From positions 186,001 through 250,000 of the forward strand of contig JALNQF010000004.1 in NCBI GenBank assembly GCA_028456385.1: a DNA stretch of 64,000 bases, given 5' to 3'. Of the stretch, positions 31,474 to 44,683 are shown one piece after another; position 1 is the first letter of the stretch, and each line of letters opens with the position of its first letter. A model generated the notes under the pieces. That model was not told where the DNA came from. It did not search any database and was given only the letters and a program-made list of their open reading frames with translations. This DNA comes from Ophiosphaerella korrae (Eukaryota > Ascomycota > Dothideomycetes > Pleosporales > Phaeosphaeriaceae). A program made the translations under genes and the position numbers.

Positions 31474-32694
31474 ATGGCCACTGACGACTCACACCAAACT
31501 CTCCTTCAGTTTACCGGCCACCGCCACCTCACCTCGCGCCTGCTCCTCGCAACTCTCACTGGTCGCCCTGTCCGTATATCACAAATTCGGTCCACCTCGA
31601 CTAATCCAGGACTCACACGCTCCGAAACAAACTTCATCCGCCTTCTCGACTCAGTCACCAATGGCGCACAAATTCAATTCAGCATGACGGGTACCACTCT
31701 TGTGTATCGGCCAGGCCTCATTACTGGATCCGCAGAAGGACTTGGTGCCGCCGGGGGTCTGATACGACATGAAATACCACGAGAATGCGCGCGGCGGGGC
31801 GTAAGCTGGTGGTTAATTCCACTCTGTATCCTTTCGCCGTTTAGCAAGGGTAATGTAAACGTAATATTTCATGGCGAGGGTTGCGTCACATCGTCAACCA
31901 CCATAGGCGACATCAGCGCCGACACGGTGCGCACCGCCATACTACCATTATACAAATCCTTCGGCATAGATCGCAACATTGAGCTCCGAATACTGAAGCG
32001 CAGTTGTGCGCCACAGGGTGGCAAGTCGGCGGGCGGCGAAGTGCAACTGGTATTCAACCACCAAGTGCGGTTACCAAAGACATTACATCTCATGAACCCA
32101 GGACGGGTCAAAAAAATCAGAGGCGTAGCGTATTGCGTTGAAGTCCCCAAAACTAATAACGAGCGCATGATTCATGAAGCAAGAGGCATTCTCAACAAAT
32201 TCGTACCAGACACATACATTTTTAGTGACGCCTCCCCGGCACCGCTCATACCGACAAATCAGAAAGGACAGGGCCCCGCCAAAGTCAAAGGTGCCGTTGG
32301 GTTCGGCCTTTCACTCGTCGCAGAGTCGAGTACAGGTTGTATATACTCTGCAGACGTATGTTCTCCACCCGAAGGCGGTGTTCCAGCCGACGAGATTGGC
32401 AAACAATGCGCATACCAATTGTTAGAGAAGATTAGCCAAGCAGGCTGCGTAGAGAGCTCTGCTGCACCCACAGTTCTAATGCTCATGGCCATGGGCAGCG
32501 AAGACGTTGGCCGCCTCGCGCTTGGCAAAAATGTTCTGGCCAGCGAGGAAATCGTACAATTGGCGCGCGACTCGAAAGCGTTTGGCGGCAGTGCTTGGGG
32601 TTTCCGTGACGCTTCTGGCGAAAACCAGCGGGGCGAGGTAGTTGTTAGTGTAGTAGGACGAGGAGTAGGAAATGTAGGCAGAAAAGTCGCATAG
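31474..32694 (+). CDS. RCL1: Rcl1, RNA 3'-phosphate cyclase-like rRNA processing factor
   Basis: Intronless; ATG 31474 (MATDDSHQTLLQFTGHRHL), 406 aa; the frame upstream lacks an ATG with family similarity. Cyclase-like fold motifs: RLLLATLTGRPVRI, NPGLTRSETNFIRLLD, SMTGTTLVYRPG, GSAEGLGAAGG near the middle, ILKRSCAPQGGKSAGGEV, and RVKKIRGVAYCVEV. The true cyclase keeps a catalytic His near its C-terminus in HxxDQ-like context; I do not see that here, and the NPGLTRSETNF block is that of Rcl1. Family knowledge: Rcl1 pairs with the GTPase Bms1 in the small-subunit processome and is needed for cleavage at A2. Nucleolar. It is convergent with KEX2, whose stop lies 200 bp away. Confidence 0.92.
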   Translation: MATDDSHQTLLQFTGHRHLTSRLLLATLTGRPVRISQIRSTSTNPGLTRSETNFIRLLDSVTNGAQIQFSMTGTTLVYRPGLITGSAEGLGAAGGLIRHEIPRECARRGVSWWLIPLCILSPFSKGNVNVIFHGEGCVTSSTTIGDISADTVRTAILPLYKSFGIDRNIELRILKRSCAPQGGKSAGGEVQLVFNHQVRLPKTLHLMNPGRVKKIRGVAYCVEVPKTNNERMIHEARGILNKFVPDTYIFSDASPAPLIPTNQKGQGPAKVKGAVGFGLSLVAESSTGCIYSADVCSPPEGGVPADEIGKQCAYQLLEKISQAGCVESSAAPTVLMLMAMGSEDVGRLALGKNVLASEEIVQLARDSKAFGGSAWGFRDASGENQRGEVVVSVVGRGVGNVGRKVA

Positions 32695-32894
32695 TAAAGA
32701 TGTGAGAGAAAACGGAATTGTAGATGAATGATACCCCTACTTTTGGTTTTCGTACAATGACCTCGTGAAGTCGTTCTCGGACAGAAAGATAGACATGTAA
32801 CATGCGATCAAACGCCACCCAATGATTCTTGCTACGGTACAGAAACGCGGATGAATACACACAAGCAATGTACAACAAACAGACAGTTATAATT

Positions 32895-35372
32895 CTACTG
32901 CCTCTTTCCCGCTGAACTTCCACTACTCGCCCCATCAGAACCTTCTGCCTCGTCATATTTTTCATTGTACCTCTCGTCGCCATCCCGATATGGGCCTTCG
33001 TCCCCATCCTCATCACTCAATAAGTCCTCATCTGACTCGCCCGCAAAAGCATCATATAGCTCTCCACCGCGCCTGGCGCGCTTTTTCCGTCCCGCGGCCG
33101 CGCCCAACATGCCTGTGTCCTCGCGATCCTCTGCATCATCCAATACCTCGAATTCGTAGCTGTCTCTACTGTCTCTAAGGCGCTTGCGGCGCGCGATGAA
33201 TAGATATGTACCGAGACCAGCGACGAATATCAAAATCAGTGCGAGGGCGCCGTATATCCAGATTTGCGTGCGTTTGGAGACACCAAATGTAGGGAAGATG
33301 TTGGGTAAAAAGTTTTCAGAGGGGGCTGCGGATGCGGTCGCGCTGGCTGTCTGTCCACCATTAGCCAGCGTTTGTGATGGCTTTTGGTTTACGGGACGGT
33401 CTGGGTGGTCCGACGGTATAGCGGTGATAGTAGGTTTGGTACCGGCGGGCACAGAAACGCTTGTTGTATGCGCGGGGTGACCGTCGATTTCGTCGTGGTC
33501 ATCATCATCGTGTTCCGTAGGGATAGGGAGGAGTGTTGCCTTCGAGGCGTCGATGCTTTCGCCCCATAGACGGAGCCTCCAGTCAGTGAAGGTTCCTTTC
33601 TTTAGGTTGCCGGAAATCACGTCCTTGACAATAACAGTCCAGTTGCCCACACCTTCTTCGCCCCAATGCGCAACTGACATGAATGTCCAATCGACATAGC
33701 CAATTGCTGCTTCATCATCTCGTCGGGCAGTCGAGAGGTGGCTGACCATACCAGTGGGGGAGATGAGCTGTACCAAGAGATCACCTCGACGCTGGTGAGC
33801 TACGTTCATTGTCAATGTAATATGCTCAACACGTGCAAAATTGGCCTTCTTCAGCATATCGGCTGTGACTTCGAAGACGCTGGCAAGGCCGTGGTCTCCT
33901 TCAGGAATCTCCTTCTTCACATGCATCCATGGAGACCAGAACCATGCCTGGGGTTTGACCAGCTCCCAGTCTTTTGCTTTCTCGACGATGGCCCAAGCAT
34001 CTAGTTTGCCGTAACCGAATTGATGGCTGTACATGCGGTCAAGCGAGGTCTTCGTCCAGTCGCTTGGCTGATCAAACGGCACGGCAGTGAGAACTGTGAG
34101 CCATTGCACGTCCCGCCATGTGAGATCAGGCCGTGCCTGGAGTACAAGCGCATATACTCCGACACCAATGGGTCCTGCCGCCGATGTGCCTCCATGCTGA
34201 CTAGTGCACTTGTTTGCGCCAACGTCGGTTGTGTGGATGGAGTCACCGCTCCCGCTGCTATAGGTTACTACTAATTGGGCGGAGCAAGCTTCCGAGTAAT
34301 ATGGATGGTTGTTGTTTTTATCGATGGCACCAACCGTGATGCTGTAAATGCTGTTGGTGTAGCCGTCGAAATTGCAATTGTCGTCGCTCGCAGCACCATT
34401 GCCTGCGGCGAAGACGTAAATCGAGCCTTTGCCACCGCGACCCTGCTGGACTGCAGTGACCATAGCCTTCTCAATAAGAATACCCGGCTTTTGCATAGTC
34501 TTACCATCGTCGGGTGGGCCCCATGAGCACGAGTAGATGAAGTTCTTGTCCATGGCGTAGTTGATGGCGAGCGCTTCATCAATATCGGTAATAGCACCAG
34601 AAAGAATGCGTACGCCTGAGACTTTTGCGTCGTAGGCCAGCCCTACACCGCAAGCATCATTTCTTCCTGCTGCAATCTCTCCAGCGCATCTGGTGCCGTG
34701 CCTGTCGTCTGACAGTTTTGGGGTGGGTAGGTCTTCGTGGTCGTTGTAGTCGTGCGAACCTTCGGCAAAGAAGTTGTCTTTCAAGTCGAGGCTGTCATAG
34801 TCCAATCCATCGTCAACAACACAGGCAGTAACGCCCTTTCCAGTGATGCCTTGCGTCCACACCCCCGTCACGTTGATGTCGTTTCCAGGTGTCTTGACAT
34901 TGAAGATATGCCACTGCTCCTCAAAGATAGGGTCGTGGATTTTTAGCCGGTTTGCGACTTCGCGCTGGGCCTTGATGGCGTCGGTGACGGGCTCGCCAGC
35001 GCGCTCCGGGATGACACTGCGTTTCCAGTGGCGCGGCTTGAGCTTCTGCTTTTGTGTGAAGTATACGCTGTCAAGGGGGTGGCTCTCAAGCCCCACTTCC
35101 CTTTTTCGCCGCCGCCGCTTGAGCTCCTGCTTCGCATCGTCTACGACATCGTTGTCGTGCTTGGGGGCTTTGAAGACATGGTGCTCTGCGAGGGCCGCGA
35201 GGGGGCCTTCGTAGGTCAGACCAAGATGGGCGGCGAGATCTAGCGGCGATGTGGACGGGGCGATGTGGAGAGCGTAGTAGTCGTGGGTCGAGTAATTTCG
35301 GGGAGGGAGGTGCTGGCTTGCTGAGGCCAGAGTTGCTGCTGACAGCAGGTTCCAAAGGGCGAGGATGCGCAT
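32895..35372 (-). CDS. KEX2: Kexin (Kex2-type) proprotein convertase
   Basis: Intronless; start at 35372 chosen because MRILALWNLLSAATLASAS is a canonical signal peptide (825 aa); an upstream ATG at 35438 would put 22 residues before it. Order: signal, prodomain ending in a dibasic site (RHWKR then SVIPERAGEP), subtilisin catalytic domain with Asp in CVVDDGLDYD, His in DDRHGTRCAGE, oxyanion Asn in FAAGNGAA and Ser in HGGTSAAGP, then the P/homo-B domain (MNVAHQRRGDL, DWTFMSVAHWGE). A Thr/Ser/Pro linker leads to one TM helix (WIYGALALILIFVAGLGTYL) and an acidic cytosolic tail with YEFEVL and YDAF, the kind of tyrosine signals used for late-Golgi retention. Cleaves secretory precursors after KR or RR. 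Confidence 0.97.
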   Translation of the reverse strand: MRILALWNLLSAATLASASQHLPPRNYSTHDYYALHIAPSTSPLDLAAHLGLTYEGPLAALAEHHVFKAPKHDNDVVDDAKQELKRRRRKREVGLESHPLDSVYFTQKQKLKPRHWKRSVIPERAGEPVTDAIKAQREVANRLKIHDPIFEEQWHIFNVKTPGNDINVTGVWTQGITGKGVTACVVDDGLDYDSLDLKDNFFAEGSHDYNDHEDLPTPKLSDDRHGTRCAGEIAAGRNDACGVGLAYDAKVSGVRILSGAITDIDEALAINYAMDKNFIYSCSWGPPDDGKTMQKPGILIEKAMVTAVQQGRGGKGSIYVFAAGNGAASDDNCNFDGYTNSIYSITVGAIDKNNNHPYYSEACSAQLVVTYSSGSGDSIHTTDVGANKCTSQHGGTSAAGPIGVGVYALVLQARPDLTWRDVQWLTVLTAVPFDQPSDWTKTSLDRMYSHQFGYGKLDAWAIVEKAKDWELVKPQAWFWSPWMHVKKEIPEGDHGLASVFEVTADMLKKANFARVEHITLTMNVAHQRRGDLLVQLISPTGMVSHLSTARRDDEAAIGYVDWTFMSVAHWGEEGVGNWTVIVKDVISGNLKKGTFTDWRLRLWGESIDASKATLLPIPTEHDDDDHDEIDGHPAHTTSVSVPAGTKPTITAIPSDHPDRPVNQKPSQTLANGGQTASATASAAPSENFLPNIFPTFGVSKRTQIWIYGALALILIFVAGLGTYLFIARRKRLRDSRDSYEFEVLDDAEDREDTGMLGAAAGRKKRARRGGELYDAFAGESDEDLLSDEDGDEGPYRDGDERYNEKYDEAEGSDGASSGSSAGKRQ

Positions 35373-36105
35373 GGCGAGAGCGCCGAACGAAAGAAAGGTT
35401 ATGGATAGGCGACTGCGGGCATGTGTTGGGAACAGCAAGCGAGGATTGCGGGCGCGGTGTTGTATGGCTCTCTGTGGTGCAACCCAAAGGGCAGTGAAGG
35501 GCTATTGGGGCAGCAGGAGGCGCGGCAACCGGGCTGGAGCCAGGGTGTTTTAGACGACAGGCGCCGGCAGATGGCGAGGCGCGTAATCAAGGGCCGGAGT
35601 ACAGTAAGAGTAAGGATATTATGTAGTCAGCTGCAAGACTAGCTTGGCCTGCCCGTGACTGCGAGAGAGGGTGCGAAGGGCCGAACTGAATGAATCTGAT
35701 GAGAAGTGTCCACGCTCACACGTCTGCGCCTACGGGAGTGCCATCTCTCCCGAGCCGCGCTATTCTGCTCTGGGAAGGCGGTCTGGAGCCTCGGGCGGCA
35801 GGCAGCCACAGGCGCCACACGCCACATGCACAGAAGCAGCCGTACTCCCAACCACCTTCCAGCCATTCGATTCCCACCCCACGGGCCCACGATGAGCTGG
35901 CCGCTCGTGGATATCAGCTGCGCTCCCCTGCATCTCCCTCCATCATTCCTGGTCTCCTAGCTACCCTGATTTTTTTTTTTGCTCGCGCTGCACTGTTCAA
36001 TTGACGTCTGGTCCTTTTCGCATCGTATAGCTCTTTACAAGCAATTGGCAGGTGTCACTTGACATCGCATCACCACCACCAGCTCCCCTATGCCCGCGTC
36101 CCGTT
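35373..36105. promoter_or_regulatory. Divergent KEX2/PhoD-like intergenic region with a uORF
   Basis: 733 bp between divergent starts. It contains a ten-T run near 35971-35980. Just before the PhoD-like start, an ATG at 36090 opens a nine-codon uORF (MPASRYGEQ) whose stop at 36117-36119 overlaps the main start out of frame. Confidence 0.55.
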
Positions 36106-39100
36106 ATGGAGAACAGTAGCGGTACTACCTACCCTTCCCGGGTCCCCAACTCTGCGCTTTTGAAGGCCCCCGATGCCTTCCCACAGAAGCGCAGCTCTAC
36201 CTACCGCCGCCCGGTGGACGCCCAGCCCACATCCGTGCCTGTTCAGGCTTCAGCCATGCCTGGCACTGTCCCAAGCAATACAGCTCGTGCTGTCGCTGCA
36301 CCCGCTACTTCCAACGGCGTCTCAAGAGCTGCCTCACACCGGCGGCGACAGAGCCATCAGATCCCCCCTCCAACGCCAGGTGCAATGCACGAATCAATGC
36401 CAGCCGCACCAGATGTCCCTCGACCACCACCCACGTCGTACAAAGACCCATATGCCTCCAAATCCAACCCCAGAGGACTGCCACGCCCCAATCCCAATCG
36501 TTCGCGCGATCCTGCCATACAGCCCGTCTCCAGCAGGCAACAACCGAACATCCAGTCCGCCGCAGACAGACTCTTTGACCTGCGTTCGCCTCCCTATGCG
36601 CCAGTCGAACCCTTATCAGGCACCATTGAGCGAAGGAATTCACAGCGTGAGCGCAAACCATCTGTACCCGATCGATCTCCGCTCCAGAAGCTCGAGGGCA
36701 AGCTAGACGACATCAGCAAGGAAGAGCGACGTGCAAGAATACTTGAGGCCGAGCTAGCGGCACAAGAGAGTGCAGAAGCCGATATGCGAGCAGCTCGGCG
36801 GGCAGCTGAAGCCGCGGAGAGGCAGCAGCGCGTCGTCTCCCAACCCATGTCAAGAGGAGAGAAACCAACCAACACTCCCGGCCGGACGTCCAGCACGAGG
36901 CGCCATGTTTCGGCACCGACACAAAATAGGGCCATGTCCCCCGCCATCAGTGACATCGAGTCTGAGATAGGCTATGATGTCAGTGAGCCTTGGGACCCAT
37001 CCGCCAATCGTCTGCCGGCTACCCAAGCCCCTCAGCGTGGATTGTCGCAAAGACAACGTCCTTTGTCTGGCTCTTATAGAGGGCCCAACACCGATGTCGG
37101 CACTGCACGGAACCCGAGCATGAAGGGGAAAGAGGCAATAGGCATTGCCAGGGGAAGTGGCAGCTTCCGCGATCGAAGTGCAGTTCCTACCACGAAAAAC
37201 GTGCAGAGGAAACCCGTTAGCCCCACCTCCGGGCTTGGATTGGTCGGGGTTGATGACACTTCGGCGGGCGCTGAGCTTGTCCGGTCTAACAGTCGTAGAA
37301 TTTCCTCAGGCCCCAGTATAACTGACAGGAGAAGAGACAGTAGAGGCATCATGGCGGCACAAATGGAAATGCAACAACAGGAGATTGATCATAAAGCTGC
37401 CACGCGAGGCATAGATCAGACTCATTCGCTGCAGTCCAACCCTCCTATGGCCCCTGCAAACCGCAAGAGCGTTGGTTTCTCTGAGCCAGATACAGATCTA
37501 CAGCAACAGCCATCGCACGAATCACACCATCGTCATCGTTTTGGGCACCATAACGATGAGTTTGAGAGGCGATATATTGCACCCTTTGCACTCGAGGAAT
37601 GGAGAGGGGCACCAATTGGAGCTCTTGTTACTGAAGACTTTGATCTCGATGCCCCAGTCAGAGCCAACAGCACCAACAAAACATGGTGGGAACAAAATCC
37701 CTCAGCTCACCGTCGACGTGCCAGCGCCGGACATGCAGAGACTACGCATGATGGGTATGCAGATGAACCAATCACACAGACATCCTTTAGCCCACCGTTA
37801 TATCTCAAGTGTGGGCCGTTGTTGCGCTATACTGGACTTCGCAGAGACACTAGCCAACCTGGAAAGGAAAGAGAAATATGGCGAGGTAGTGTCATGATAG
37901 TGACTACTGATGCAGAGTCCTCATACACGAAACCACCTACGCTACGATTATTCAAGCAACCAATGACGATCCTTCCTCCACCTCCTCTGGAAGTTAACGA
38001 CCTAGACCCTGCTTACATTGACCCTATCGAAGGTCAATTCAAGGTGTCACGAACAGGGAAAACTTTGTACGTCAAGCCAGTACATGAACTCGCCGAGGGT
38101 GAGGACCTGTCGCGTATTGAGAACGATTCTGGTATCTTCTCTCAAACTCGGAGTCTATCTGGCTCAAACGGATCAGCCCCTAAATCAACTCGCAGTCGCA
38201 TTCACAAAAAGGACGGGGAGAAGGTTGGGAAATTTCGTGACATCCCTGGTGTCCGCCTACATGCTGAACGGGGGGTTACCTTCTGGCGCTTTAATCTTGA
38301 GATTGAGCTTGGTGTCAACCAGGAGCGCATTGCGTATAAAATCAATCATGGTCCTGCCGTTGGTTTCTGGGTCCCGGCGAAGGGCGCAACCATGAACATC
38401 ATGTTCCACAGCTGTAATGGATTTTCCGCTAGCGTAGATTCGACTCAGTTCTGCGGACCAGACCCATTATGGCGCGATGTCTTGAACACACACCAAACTA
38501 GGCCTTTCCATGTCATGATTGGCGGTGGCGATCAGATCTATAATGACGCCGTGATGAGACAAACGAAACTATTCAAGCAGTGGACCGACAACAAAAACCC
38601 ACTGCAGAAGCATAATGCACCCTTCTCTGAAGCCATGCAGAACGAGCTGGAACAATTCTACCTAGACCGCTACTCCATGTGGTTCTCACAGGGCCTCTTT
38701 GGGATGGCCAACTCCCAGATCCCTATGGTCAATATCTGGGATGACCATGATATTATCGATGTAAGTTATGCCGTTTGCCTCTGAAACAGTTTGCTAATTT
38801 AAGTAGGGCTATGGATCATATCCTCACCACTTCATGGAAACGCCTGTCTTCACTGGTATTGGTGCCGTTGCGTTCAAATATTATATGCTCTTCCAGCATC
38901 AATCAGTGCCAGCCGAAACCGAGCAAACGGAACCCTCCTGGGTGCTTGGAAAAAGTCCAGGTCCATATATCAAGCAACGGTCTCGTAGTGTCTTTGTGCA
39001 ACTAGGTCGCCAGGTAGCCTTCCTTGGCCTGGACTGTCGCACCGAGCGACAACGCGACGAAATCATTACAGAGGACTCGTATGACGTTATATTCGATCGC

Positions 39101-41389
39101 TTAGAAGATGAGATAATCAAAGGAGAGACTAAACATTTGATTGTCCTCCTAGGTGTACCTATTGCGTATCCACGACTCAATTTTCTCGAGTATGTCCTTA
39201 CAAGCAGGCTAATGGATCCCATCAAAGCCATGGGGCGTGCCGGCATGCTCGGTAACTTCGTCAATAAATTCGACGGAGGAGTAGAGATTCTAGATGACCT
39301 CGACGATCACTGGACAGCTAAACATCACAAGGAGGAGCGCAATTGGTTTATCCATCAGCTTCAGCATATTGCCGCGGAGAAGTCTGTTCGTGTCACAATT
39401 CTTGGTGGCGATGTGCATTTAGGGGCTGTAGGTCAGTTCTTCTCAAACAAGAAGTTGAATGTTCCAAAGGACAAAGATCACAGGTACATGATGAACATCA
39501 TTTCGTCAGCCATCGTCAACACTCCGCCACCCGATATGATGGCCGACATCATCAACAAACGGAACAAAATACATCATCTAGACCCGTCTACGGACGAGAA
39601 TATGATACCCATCTTCACTCATGGAGTGGATGGGAAGAAGAGAAACAACAACCATCTTTTGCCTCATCGAAACTGGTGCAGCATCCGTGAGTTTAAGCCA
39701 GGTTCTACTCCCCCAGGAACGCCACCACCCTCTGGAACGCCACAAGATGGACGACGACCCTCTCTTGGACAAATGGTGAGACAGTTCAGTAATGATCCTA
39801 ATGGCCGCCAAGGTCGGCCTCGTGGTCCTCCTTTATCCTACTATAACAATCCCGCCAATGCAACGGCCGATGAGATACAGGCTGGCGTGCATAATCAACC
39901 GCAGTCCTCTTTCTCGCCTGATCGATCAGAGTCGGAAAGACCTCGCTCGCGCCGCAACTCGTTGACTTCGCTCTTTCGCCGCCGCGCATCTGTCGATAGT
40001 GTCACACGCCCAGATTCATCTAAGACTGAGTCGGGAACTCTTGACCGCAGAAGCACCTGGCAGGAGGGACCCTCAACCTTCCATCGTCGACCCAGCGTGT
40101 TAGGCAAGTCGGGACTCAAGGCGAAGGGCGACTTCGTCGACCTTCAAGGGGGGCTCGATATCAGTCTCAATATGGAAGTCTCGCAACACGATCCAGCAGG
40201 TATTACAACACCATATCGCCTCATCGTGCCAGCACTCGAGTCTACGCTACCCGCAAACGGTGTGGTAGAGGAGCCGCGTCGCAAAAAAGGTATTTTTGGT
40301 GGCGTATTTGGTGGCAAGAAGAAGCGAACAAAGATTGGTGACGATGGATACTCGATGTCAGGTAGCGAGAGCGGGAGCGAACTTGGGGAAGTTTCTTCCG
40401 AAGATGGGGGGCACATACGTCAGAAGCACAAAGTAGGACCCAGAATCCTTATTCCAGGGTTTGGATCGCGAAATAAGCACAACTCTATGTCTGCAAAAGC
40501 TGATCCTGAGAGGCGTCTCAGCCCAGGTTTTCATGCGAACGACAACCAAGAGGTGGCACCAGAACAGTCTTATAAATCTCGTGATCTCGCCCCACAACCT
40601 AGTAATGATCGGAGACAAAGTATGGACAACAGAGGGCATGCTACAAGGTCTTCCGCCTGGGAGGCTGTCAGCGCGAAACGGCACGTGAGCGCTCCCCATC
40701 CGAGCCAGACCTCAAGCCATCCGACTACGCAGACAAGAATGGCACCACCTCACTCAAATCCGGTCTCTCGCAAACAGCCTACATATAACTCCTCACACAA
40801 GTCACAGCTACCAGCACCTGTACCAGAGCCAGAGCCTAAAGCGTACAAAAGGTCGATGGGTGGCATCATTAACCAACATCGAGGCGAGAAATTCGAAGAG
40901 GATGCCCACGTGTTAGCCCACACCCCCTCGAGGTCGAAGCGCGAATCCTACCCACCACATCCTGCCATTGTAGGGGCTGGCCCTGGCTCACCTTACTCAC
41001 GCGATGGCATGGGTATGCAGGCTAGACAAGATGCTGGACCAGGCGACTACTTCAGCTCTGGAGGGCGCAGTGGAGAAATAAACCCACCAGCCGTAACAAC
41101 AAGCCAAAGCAACAACACAGGTACTGAGCGTGTTAGCGCTCCTAACCCTCAATATGCGGAATACGCTCAACCACCAAGAGGTGGCTACGACCGCACTTCG
41201 TACCCTGCCTACCCCAGCAGAAACGGTAGTGCCGGTGTTGGCGCTCGATATCTCGGCGGTGGAAGATATGAAGACGATGACTATGACAGCGCAGACGACG
41301 ACGATAGAAGCTACAGCGGTAGAGAAGAGAGGAGCCAGGAGAGCTTTGTGCCGCCGAAGCCGAAGAAGAAATGGCAGATTTGGAGGTAA
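36106..41389 (+). CDS. Giant PhoD-like phosphatase with disordered flanks
   Basis: Two exons, 36106-38760 and 38807-41389, joined in frame between IID and GYGSYP (1745 aa). The catalytic core sits at about residues 560-1190: MFHSCNGFS, HVMIGGGDQIYND (about 806), VNIWDDHDIID-GYGSYPHHF (about 880), FLGLDCRTERQRDE and ILGGDVHLGAVGQF (about 1085). These are the metal-binding Asp, Asn and His positions of the PhoD metallophosphatase fold. The first 550 residues are Pro/Ser/Arg-rich and disordered with a short charged helix near 205-245 (EEERRARILEAELAAQ-like). The last 550 are also disordered, with an RRKKGIFGGVFGGKKKR basic patch, possibly membrane- or nucleus-directed. Related fungal proteins are large and not studied well; substrate unknown. 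No signal peptide, so it is likely cytosolic, unlike secreted bacterial PhoD. Confidence 0.9.
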
Positions 41390-42209
41390 TCAGAGACCCT
41401 GATTGTTAGCTAGGGAACAGCATGGCGTTCGTTTGGATCTAGAGCCAGGTTATGGCTTGGGATATAATGAATCAATGATTGGTATATGGGTTGGATCAGA
41501 AGTAATTGTAATATACCACCATGGTTTAGCGCCGCGTTTTGCACCGCGTTTTTGGATATTAGGCATAGCGTTTATACTCCCTATAGTTTTTTATTCATCC
41601 TATTTGTCAATGTTTTGTTGCCTAGTTGCCTAGCACTATGTTCATATTTTACATCCACAAGCCCTATACATTTCTGATTTCTAGTGTTGTCTATTGTAGA
41701 GTTGGACTTCAACATCTGGAATCATCATATAATATAAGACCTGTTGTCCCTTATTATGACCTTTTATCGATACTACAAAATACTAACCTACAATGAACGT
41801 ATATGCAGTCACTAGTCAATAAAAGTATCCACTGGCTTTCTCTTCATCCTAGATATGACCAAATACGTTGAATTGCCCCCCATCGCATGATAAAAGTATT
41901 GCGGCGGGGCAAAGTCTCCTCAGTGCAATACAAGCTTTGCAAATTGGGTAGTTAGGTTGCAGATTGATAAACCATGGATTCGGGACAAATGGACAGCATG
42001 CTCATGATATGACTTGTTCTTCAACATGATGAACCCAGTGTTTATTCCCTGACTCCGAAAAGCTGTCGTGTCTTGCTAACTTCTAGCACTCTTGCTTGCT
42101 TCTATTCCAAGCGTTGCATGAACAAGCCCTAGATAGCGACCGAGGTGGTATCACAAACACTGCAACATATGATGATCCCCATCATATTTTCTCTACATCA
42201 TCGATTCGC
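41390..42209. other. Intergenic region, convergent 3' ends
   Basis: 820 bp of fairly AT-rich sequence between the convergent PhoD-like and TMA22 genes. Nothing assignable. Confidence 0.45.
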
Positions 42210-42953
42210 TCAACCTCCCTCGGCCTTCTTCTTCTTCTTATCCTCAATTAACTCAATATTGTCATCTGGCACTTCATACTTATCTACTATGAAATCTTGG
42301 ATATCCTCGCTCAAGTCTCCTTGCACAGTAATTTCCTCTCCTCCACCGGGTATCTTGGTCACACTTGACCCAGTCGCGAATTTCTTGCCAAAGTCCTTGG
42401 CGACCTTCTTAATGTCTAGACCGAATGCTTCGAGACCTTGGACGGCAGTTACGTATTTGCGTTTGTTCCGCTCGATACGCTTGATGAGGATCTTGGACGA
42501 AGCGAGTTCTTCAGCGCGGCGAGCTTCCGCGGACGCAGCTTTTGCTGCTTTCTTTTGCGAGTCTTTCTCCGCGCGCTTCTGGGCATCGAGGGAGAGGGCG
42601 GAAAGGTTTTGTTCTATGGCTTCTAGAGTGATGTCAGCAGACTGCCCTAATGCTCATAAAATCCGATGTTTAGAGGATATGGGTTGGAGACGTGCCTTGT
42701 GAGTAAAGCTTGCTATGCAGATCTGGCTGTTCGTTCTGGAGCCATTCTTCGCACTTCTTTGTTGTGCCGCCAAATTCACAGTACTGTTAAATATGCGTTA
42801 GTCAAATAATGTAAATACACGCGTCGAGGTGCCATACCTACTTCTGGTGGTAGATTGCAAACTGATATGGATCAGATTGTGGCGTGAAAAGGATCTCTTA
42901 TGATACTGACCTCCGCAATAGAGGACCTTTTCCGGTAAAATATCTGCTGACAT
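42210..42953 (-). CDS. TMA22: Tma22/DENR translation factor with SUI1 domain
   Basis: Four exons: 42953-42911, 42861-42842, 42783-42696 and 42622-42210, giving 187 aa. It begins MSADILPEKVLYCG. The N-terminal zinc-binding part spans three small exons: [26 protein letters not shown]. The C-terminal SUI1 domain has LIKRIERNKRKYVTAVQGLE, FGLDIKKVAKDFGKKFA and the GDLSEDIQDFIVDKY end, with a KKKKK tail. Exon 2 is only 20 nt. The third intron starts with GC rather than GT (CAAG then gcacgt) and ends in TAG; frame and family alignment (KLYSQ-EAIEQNLS) need exactly this splice. Family knowledge: Tma22 with Tma20 recycles 40S subunits after termination and aids re-initiation. Confidence 0.93.
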
Positions 42954-43263
42954 TGTGTTGAGAGCAATAAGTAGGCTTTTTGGCTGTCTGGTGGTGGTTG
43001 GATAGCGGTGTTTTGCGTGATGCGCGTGTGAATGCACTGTAGATGTCTGGCCAGGAGGGGTAAGCTTAACAACTGGACGCATGGTGGGGTAGTGTACCAG
43101 GGGCTGTAAGGATCCCTGTCACTCATCCCTTTCTCCCTTTTCTGATAAATCACAGATTATTTGACTTATTGACCTAAATTCGAATGAAGAATAAAGCAGT
43201 TGACGACATTGAATTTTATATTCTATTTAGCATCATGCGTACATTCATTTCGAACAATGCCTT
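42954..43263. other. TMA22 5' region
   Basis: 310 bp between the TMA22 start and the ERG10 stop, both on the minus strand. Holds the TMA22 promoter and ERG10 3' end; no gene seen. Confidence 0.45.

Positions 43264-44683
<1,420 letters not shown>

Noticed and set aside
35249..35497. Plus-strand frames overlapping the KEX2 5' end
   Set aside because: Antisense shadows of the KEX2 signal and prodomain; not protein-like.
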